The position numbers and the translations under genes were made by a program. DNA of 64,000 nt. Origin: Aedes albopictus. Lineage: Eukaryota; Arthropoda; Insecta; Diptera; Culicidae. Every line of letters starts with the position of its first letter. Within the stretch, counting starts at the first letter, position 1. The notes under the pieces were generated by a model. That model was not told the DNA's origin. It ran no database searches and worked only from the letters and a program-made list of their open reading frames with translations. Below are positions 57,696 to 64,000 of the stretch, piece after piece. The stretch lies in the NCBI RefSeq assembly GCF_035046485.1, contig NC_085136.1:154388870-154452869 (forward strand). The letters are read 5' to 3'.

Positions 57696-60694
57696 GGGGT
57701 CGTTCAAATATGATGTCCAACGGTTTTGGCCATTTTTAACCCGCCTCCCCCCCTCATCTGTCACATTGTGTCACACATTTCCAACACCCCCCCCCCCCTT
57801 GGGATGTCACAAATGTGAAGCATAGAAGAAAGGTTAATGTGGTTAAACATGTTTGTGTTTCATTTCTGCCTTGCTTTCATACATATTCAAAGATCATCTG
57901 TCCATGGATTATCGAAATGCGTTTCCATAGAAATAACTGGTAACGCTGAGTCAATCATATCGTACACTGGTATTACTTTGTCAGTTATATCGATTTCGTT
58001 TTCATCCAGCCATTGGGCTTCCCATTCGTCATCGTCATCCAGAGAAACCTGAACTTCCTCATTTCGCTTTGATATGATCTTCCTGGGTCGCAGCTTTCCT
58101 TGGCGAGACTTCTTATGTACTGAGCATGCTTTTCCAAGAGAACGCCGGACGCAAAATAAATCCCACAATCCACGCAAGTTCGCTCCTTCAACTCCGAGAC
58201 TACCGATGGACAAAATAGTCATAGTGTTGCAAAGCGCATAGTAGATGTGTGGTGCTGAGATGCCATAGTAATGGATGGCGAATAAGACAATGGAACAGGA
58301 GCGGGTAAGAAGCGTCGCTGTATGTAGCTCAAATAAGAGCTTCTGAATGTCGGACAACAGCTTTCGTCAGTACATTTTACAATTTGTAACATGTACTGTG
58401 ACGAACGGACATGCTCTGCCATCCAATTCGCCGATTTACCAAGAAGCTCGGTCTTGTTTATTTCTGAATTATCTCCATCAATAAACTTTGAGATGACTTT
58501 ATGCTCGTCTATTACTACTGAGCTAAATATCTCCGCTAATGTTCCACCTGCAAATTTGAAGTTTTTTCGTTCCAATTCCACATCCACCGTTCTACCTTGG
58601 CCATCCAAATGAGTTCCGTAATGGTTATGAGGGAGCACAACTCCAGCCAGTTCCTTCGATAGTGGAGCCATTCTGCGTTCCACAGGATTGTAAGCACTAC
58701 GGCCAGGTGCATTGGTACAAATAAACAATGCATCTAGCTCCAACCGTAGAAAATGGTGCACAGCAATTTCGATTGTCTTCTGAAATCTGGGGTTCTCGTC
58801 CGGTCCACCATCGGTACTTACAATGAGCACAGGCTTCGGCTTTCCGTTTGCAGTTCTGAGGCATGCTTCGAAATCCGGTAGGGTGTACAGATGTTCGAAG
58901 TCTGGAGCATGACTGTATGCTGTCGATTTATCGTGCTTCCCAGAACGAACGGCAACATAAGTCGGACCCGAGTATGTTACCGCTTCTTTATCGCCAAACT
59001 CTCGTTCCTTGATGATTAAACCAGCATACACCGAAGGAATAAGCTTGTGGCGATCTGCGACAGCCCAATCATGATCTGGCAACCGTACAGCGTAATCCAT
59101 ATGTATCAGCAATGGTGCTTGTAAAGTTGCTGCCGTAATACCCAATGGAACCCTAGCTTTATCGTCTTGACTTACCTTTGCAACCTCTGAGGGACCCAAA
59201 AAGGAAGCCAGTTCATCAAGAGTATTCATGGATGCCGTACAAAACCTAGTGTCCCAATGGAATTTATGTAGATTTTTCCCTGCTTTGGCAAGCTTCACTG
59301 GAACGGTTTGAATGTGTCGCTTTCCCTCAATGGTATTCCTGTTCGTGGTAGAAGCCGGTAATATACTGACGATCTGGACATTTCGAACCCAGCCGACTTC
59401 AATTCATCTGTCAACTCATCCAGCGTTCGAATGCTACGTAAGGTTTCAGATCTACTAAAAAGGGTATATGTCATAGTATTTTCATGCATATATATTTACC
59501 TCCGTCTCTCATCAGCTGATGCTCCGTGTTGGGCTAAGTCTATCAGTGTCTTCAGAAATTCTGGCTGATCGGTCTCAATTGGAGGTCGTCCTTTATCTGG
59601 TCGCAGTTTCAAGCGCTTCACAAGCTCAGGATTTACTTCAAATTCTTCTTGAAGGGCTTTTTTCCTCTGCAATCTGCTGTTCCTTTGCCGTTGCAGATCA
59701 TTCTTTTTCTTTTGCAAATCCTTTTCTAATGCTATTTTCTGTATGCAATGATCGTCCAAAGTTTTCTTCTGAATGGCCGACAACATACCGTTACGTTCCC
59801 TGATGAGAAGACTCGAAATCTCGCCATTGGTAATCTCCAGTTCCTTGCAAATCGCTTCCTGCTTGGCCCCCCAAATTGAGGAGTGTTCAACTTGAGCGGA
59901 GTTAGTGAAGATGTCGATGGCACTGATTCCGGAGTTGTCTCTATCAATTTACTTGGAGGAGTAATCTCAACATGCTCATCTTCATTGCTGAGCATTGCAT
60001 GAGCATTGCTTCAATGCTCATTCTTCATGCTCATCATCTATCTTTTTTGTCGACTGGCTTGAAAACCCCCAACAGTGACCCTTTGGGCTTTGCAGCTTCC
60101 GATTTCAGCTTCCTGATTTTCGATTGGAACAGATCCTCGCAATCGGATTGGCTCTTTATCTTTCTCCAAAACATATGCGCTGCTTCTTGGTTCGCCTGCC
60201 GGCTCCGTAATGGGAAAGCACGGCAATATTCGTCGAACAGCTGCTGAACCATTTGGTTTCGATTCATCTATAATAAATATTAACTAGTTGAATCAACACT
60301 CTGCTTTCGTTCACTTACCTCGACTTGGGAATTGTAGTTTCGAAGTACAGAAAACCCCACGAGAAAGTCGCACAAAACGGAACATAACACTTTTCTCAAG
60401 CCAAAGCGAAATTGAATGTTTATAAACAATGAATTGCAATCAGTTCGAGAAACGGAGCGTGACAGATGCGTGTTTTTGTTGACGTTTTTTTCAGCCATTT
60501 GATACACTGAAACAATTCGGCTGTTCGTTTCTGTTTTTTTTGCAACTGCAAATGAAAGAATTGTTCAATTGTAGTTGATTAGACCTTTTATCGGACGTCA
60601 CAATTTTCATACCCCCCCCCCTCCCCCTGTCACAAATTGCCACAAAATACACCCCCTCCCCCCTAAGGAATAGACGTCATATTTGAATGACCCC
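57696..60694 (-). mobile_element. 2999-bp Zator-like DNA transposon
   Basis: The left end GGGGTCGTTCAAATATGATG and inverted right end GGGGTCATTCAAATATGACG match at 18 of 20 bases and continue to TC. TAA lies outside both ends (57693-57695 and 60695-60697). The opposite arm of the host palindrome (near 60975, inverted) has GCCATTAAGCATGG uninterrupted, so TAA is a true 3-bp duplication. It encodes a decayed DDE transposase on the minus strand. The 3-bp duplication plus a protein of the bacterial transposase-36 layout fits the Zator superfamily as I remember it. Confidence 0.72.
57887..60507 (-). pseudogene. Zator-like DDE transposase, multi-exon, decayed
   Basis: Exon 1 (60507-60319) ends NYNSQVE at a GTAAGT donor. 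A 51-base intron (60318-60268) ends TATAG, and the frame continues into MNRNQMVQQLFDEYCRAFPL. A Lys/Glu/Gln-rich coiled segment (IQKIALEKDLQKKKNDL) follows, then a 45-base intron (59499-59455) and a helix-turn-helix-like LDELTDELKSAG...SRSSVYYRLL. The catalytic core has VSQDDKARVPLG, VSTDGGPDENPRFQ and PGRSAYNPVERRMAPLSKEL, giving a D-D-E triad. The C-terminus has a C2H2 finger (CVDCGIYFASGVLLEKH) and an acidic tail. Defects: a stop near 60034, a shift at the C6 run 59867-59872, a shift near 59330, TGA at 58219-58221 and a shift near 58120. It is inactive as it stands. Confidence 0.72.
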
Positions 60695-61155
60695 TAAGCA
60701 TGGAAATATTTTTTTAACCAATCAAAGGATAAATTGGTCAATTATTTCGTTTTACCAAATCATAGTTGATAGATTTAAGCATTTTATGACAGTATATAAA
60801 CTTACTTGCAACTTTTGAGGGTGACTTGTATTGGAAACATCGTACCTAACATAAATCGCTTAAAACTATCAAATTCGATTCGGTAAAACGAAATATTTTG
60901 CATTAGTCGTTAATTTAGATATTAATTGACCAATTTATCCTTTGATTGGTTAAAAACATATTTCCATGCTTAATGGCTTGCAGTAAAAAAAAAACAAAAT
61001 CGCATATTTTGCCCTATAAATTGAGGTATAGCTCAGAATTGTGACGTGCTGGATCAAATCTAAGCCCGGATTCGGATTCAGCGGCCCAAAATCTGCTAGA
61101 GACACATAAGTTTGCTCTTGAGACAGATAAAAAGTTTGTTTTTACGCAGTGTTAT

Positions 61156-64000
61156 TTAAGGCTCATGCGTTAACAAACATAACGGAGCCTAATTTAATTA
61201 AAACTTTAAAATTTCATTTTTTTGAACTTATATACTTTGTAAGTTTTGGGGAATCTGAATCTCGCGGTTTGGGGTAACAGGAAAGGATAGGGTGAGGGGG
61301 CTTTTCGTTGACACGTGACAGCATGGTGTGGCGTATGGCTTCTGGTCAAACGTAGAGTGACAAACAATCTGTAACGATACATACAGACGATTTTCGAAGG
61401 GACACGAAGTGGACAAGTGGAGCAACAAGATTGGTATATCAAACGAAGACTTCAGCTTGTTTCAAGAAGTCGTACACAAGCTTCATGCATTCAAGATCAA
61501 GTTTACCCAACACATCACTATAATGTCTTCCTTTTCTTGTTCCCCTCGTGCTCTGAGGGATGCACATAAATCGGATCTGGCAATACCGTATTCAGGGCAT
61601 TCCCACACAGCACGGCAGATATCTTGACAGCCTACACTACAGTTACAGCGATTACTATTTGTGAGCACTATTTAATAGTCTAACTCCTTGAACCATGACG
61701 TCTTCAATACCTGTGGGAGAATTGAATGTAACCACCTGCCCAATTCCCCTGCATCCCATTTTTGTTGCCAACTGATCAAGGCATGCCGACGAGCAATTGA
61801 AAAAACAATCATTGAATGCGATACGGGATTGTTCTTTGATAAAAGACATCACGTTCTAGTTCTAGAAATCATAAATATTTGATGAAGTAAACCAAAACCG
61901 AATCAGTTGCAGTCAAATGAAATGTGAAAGTCACTACATTTATAAGTACGCTTTCCCTCAGGCAGCGATTTGAGATCGATTACCAAAAACTTCCAGTAAT
62001 TTGAAGCATATCGGACGCACATCCATCACATTTCGACACAGCAAATCAATCACCAATCGAACCTTCCACCGAACGCCATTATGTTTTCTCCGTGCTCCGT
62101 ATTCGTGGCTTGAACAACTCCCGGGCAACCGAACCGAAGAGGCCAATTTTCCACACTCGAACGATTGCGTGAGAACCCTCCCCAAAAATTAAAAGCCAAC
62201 TAACCCGAAAGTAGAGGTACCACTTACGCGCGCGAGGAGAAAACAGCCCGGACAAGCGAGAAACTGCGTCGCCGTCGTTGTCCATCTCCATCGTAAAGTG
62301 CTTATTTCCTTCTGTTTGCTGTAGAGCTGCTTCTTGCCCTCTGGCACAACTGCACATCGCCGGCGTCATTAGCTTTAATTACACAGCGTTAGTTCCACAC
62401 GGCCCTCTTCGCATTCAAAATGGCGCACTTGTGGAGAATGAGTCAGCTAATGCTGAACCGAGAGGCACGTCGGCCGCCGGAGAGGCGATAGAGCAAACAG
62501 CCTCCACAGAAATTGCATCTACCAGAACCGAGACAGGAATCGGCGGTGTCGAGAAACTTATAACTAGCTTCATTGAGGACAGCAGACACGGTAGCACCGG
62601 CATGATCACATGTTTAAATTTAAAATTTGAATGAATTGATTAAATTTTACACGGTTCATTAATTCTGTGGCCCTGTTGCGATCGAATCCGCGTAACTTAC
62701 GCCGGCAACAGATGAACAAAGGGGAAAAATCCGAACAAAATTGTTCAATGGCCCCCATGATCTCCTTTTCGGCCCCCATACGCAGGTATGACGACGCCGC
62801 CACCGCCGTCTCGCCGACGAGGGTCCAGTCCGTGCCGGTAAGAAATGAATCTGAATCATAAAAGCAAGAGCTACATAATTAATTATAATCCTCAGTAGCT
62901 GCCCGGGATCATAAATATTTATTTATTTTTATTTTTATTTATTCTTTCACTCGCCTTCCCGAAGTTCGCTGCCAGGGTTCCTCGGGAGAGCTGACTCCAA
63001 CGCCGATGAGCTTCTTGCGCGAATGTTAACCTTTTTGGTCCGCGGAGAATGCGTCCGTGGATGATCAATTGCATTTAAATTAATCTTAATTATTAGATAT
63101 TTTTCATTCGCTTCTCCGACGCGACGGCTCCCGCTCCAGCATCGTTCCCGATGATCACTTCGAGTTGCGGTACCTTCCCGCGCACCCAGCCGAAAGAAGT
63201 GTTTGACCTTAAACAAACAATTGTTCCGGCTTGGCGATGACCGCGCGTTGTGGAACGCGCATTTTTCGAGCTCTCGGCCCCCAAAAGAAACATCCGTCGG
63301 TTGTCGGTGTCGGACCAGGCTGGCGGTAACCTCTTTGACTCGGCGTATGACGGCTTTCTCGCTTGTCATCCAATTTAATCGCGGGAGTACGACGAAGGCC
63401 AGGTTGGGACTTCAATTAACGGGAAGCCGACTTTGAGAAGAGCGACATCTACCTACTTGAAGCGCGTGGTTCCCGAAAGCGCGGTCGGTGATGGTGGTCC
63501 GCCACGGCGGGTTTGTCGTCAGGTGCGTTGAAATCTCCACAATGGTTTTGCAATTTCTGGTAGCTGCTTGTGACGGCTACCTATTTGGGTCTCGTTGAGA
63601 AAATGGATGTTCGGTGTGATATTTATCGCTGTTGTGGTGGATCTTTCTTTTGGACTATGATCGTGCATTCGGTGGCAACACGGCGATGTGTCTAGCATTA
63701 GTTCAGTGCTTTGTCATAGGCGTTACAAGGCATTGGCGCACCTCTAACTCCGATGCACAGAAGAAATCGAACGGTGTTGTAGAAAGGTACACTACCTGCA
63801 GATCGTACAGATGGACCACATTCACAGAAGTTGACGATGATCATCCGCTCGAAAACATTGCCGGAATCCTCGGCTGGTTCGGTATACCTAACTCTGTCAA
63901 AATCACGACTTGGCTGGACCATCTATGGGAGCTATTATCTTGAGGACTCTGAAACCTCTTTTTATGCCATGGGTTGGGAGGGCCAAAAATTTAAAAGGGC
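61156..64000. other. Right flank, no supported gene
   Basis: From about 62000 the DNA is GC-richer and lacks obvious repeats, which may mean host unique sequence. A GTAAGA donor-like site follows GTGCCG near 62838, and frames of 118 residues (62278-62634) and 140 residues (62947-63369, minus) exist. None shows a domain, so no exon is called. Confidence 0.4.

Larger units (their letters stand above)
57520..61155. mobile_element. Palindromic host repeat split by Zator-like element
   Basis: 57520-57695 and 60965-61155 are inverted copies (GTCTCAAGAGCAAA, TTTTGGGCCGCTGAAT and ATTGAGGTATAGCT are shared). 60698-60790 and 60865-60964 are inverted copies of each other (CCAATCAAAGGATAAATTGG against its complement). 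Without the 2999-bp insertion the repeat is about 640 bp with two symmetrical arms. Its own target duplication was not resolved. Confidence 0.8.

Noticed and set aside
57781..57798. Poly-C runs as assembly errors
   Set aside because: Similar C-rich tracts recur at both ends of the 2999-bp element and in the related MITE, so they are more likely genuine element features.
62278..62634. 118-residue frame in GC-richer DNA
   Set aside because: No motif or convincing splice sites at its borders; length is within chance for this composition.
1..64000. Endogenous viral sequences or LTR retrotransposons
   Set aside because: I looked for flavivirus- or rhabdovirus-like frames, protease and integrase motifs, and paired LTRs, and found none I could support.

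Overview
The window looks like mosquito nuclear DNA, most likely Aedes. It is AT-rich and almost entirely repeats. It carries a tRNA-derived SINE of Feilai type, non-LTR retrotransposons of the RTE, R1 and LOA kinds (all known to be abundant in Aedes), and many short palindromic MITEs. I found no complete host protein gene, tRNA, rRNA, CRISPR or bacterial feature. Family names come from recognising motifs, not from a database search.

Left part (1-24.3 kb). A Mutator-like (MULE) transposase ORF lies at 873-1790, followed by a minisatellite. From about 6.6 to 12.75 kb there is a nearly complete RTE retrotransposon. A 2.75 kb foldback element (9934-12682) splits the last codons of its ORF. Next comes a decayed R1-type element (12.75-15.87 kb) holding a TA-flanked MITE and a 55-bp retroposed tail with an 11-bp target duplication. 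After an AT-rich gap there are a second, deleted RTE copy (18.9-20.0 kb) and a second R1-type relic (20.76-23.4 kb) with its own 672-bp insertion.

Middle part (24.3-45 kb). This is mostly noncoding. A GC-richer block at about 27.23-27.94 kb ends in a strong splice donor and reads like an untranslated first exon. It is followed by degenerate tandem repeats, SINEs and three long near-palindromes (34785-35743, 35748-36863, 38696-39618), all in TA target sites; the first two abut. Nested MITEs follow at 41.7-44.0 kb.

Right part (45-64 kb). A LOA-type retrotransposon lies on the minus strand (49.6-53.5 kb). Its RNase H domain is split by a 154-bp MITE. At 57696-60694 a 2999-bp DNA transposon sits inside another palindromic repeat, whose opposite arm preserves the empty site and proves a 3-bp TAA duplication. 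It encodes a decayed, intron-containing DDE transposase with a C-terminal C2H2 finger. The DDE layout and 3-bp duplication fit the rare Zator superfamily. The 154-bp MITE has related ends and the same TAA duplication, so it is probably a non-autonomous relative. This Zator-like system and the exact nested empty sites are the most interesting content.
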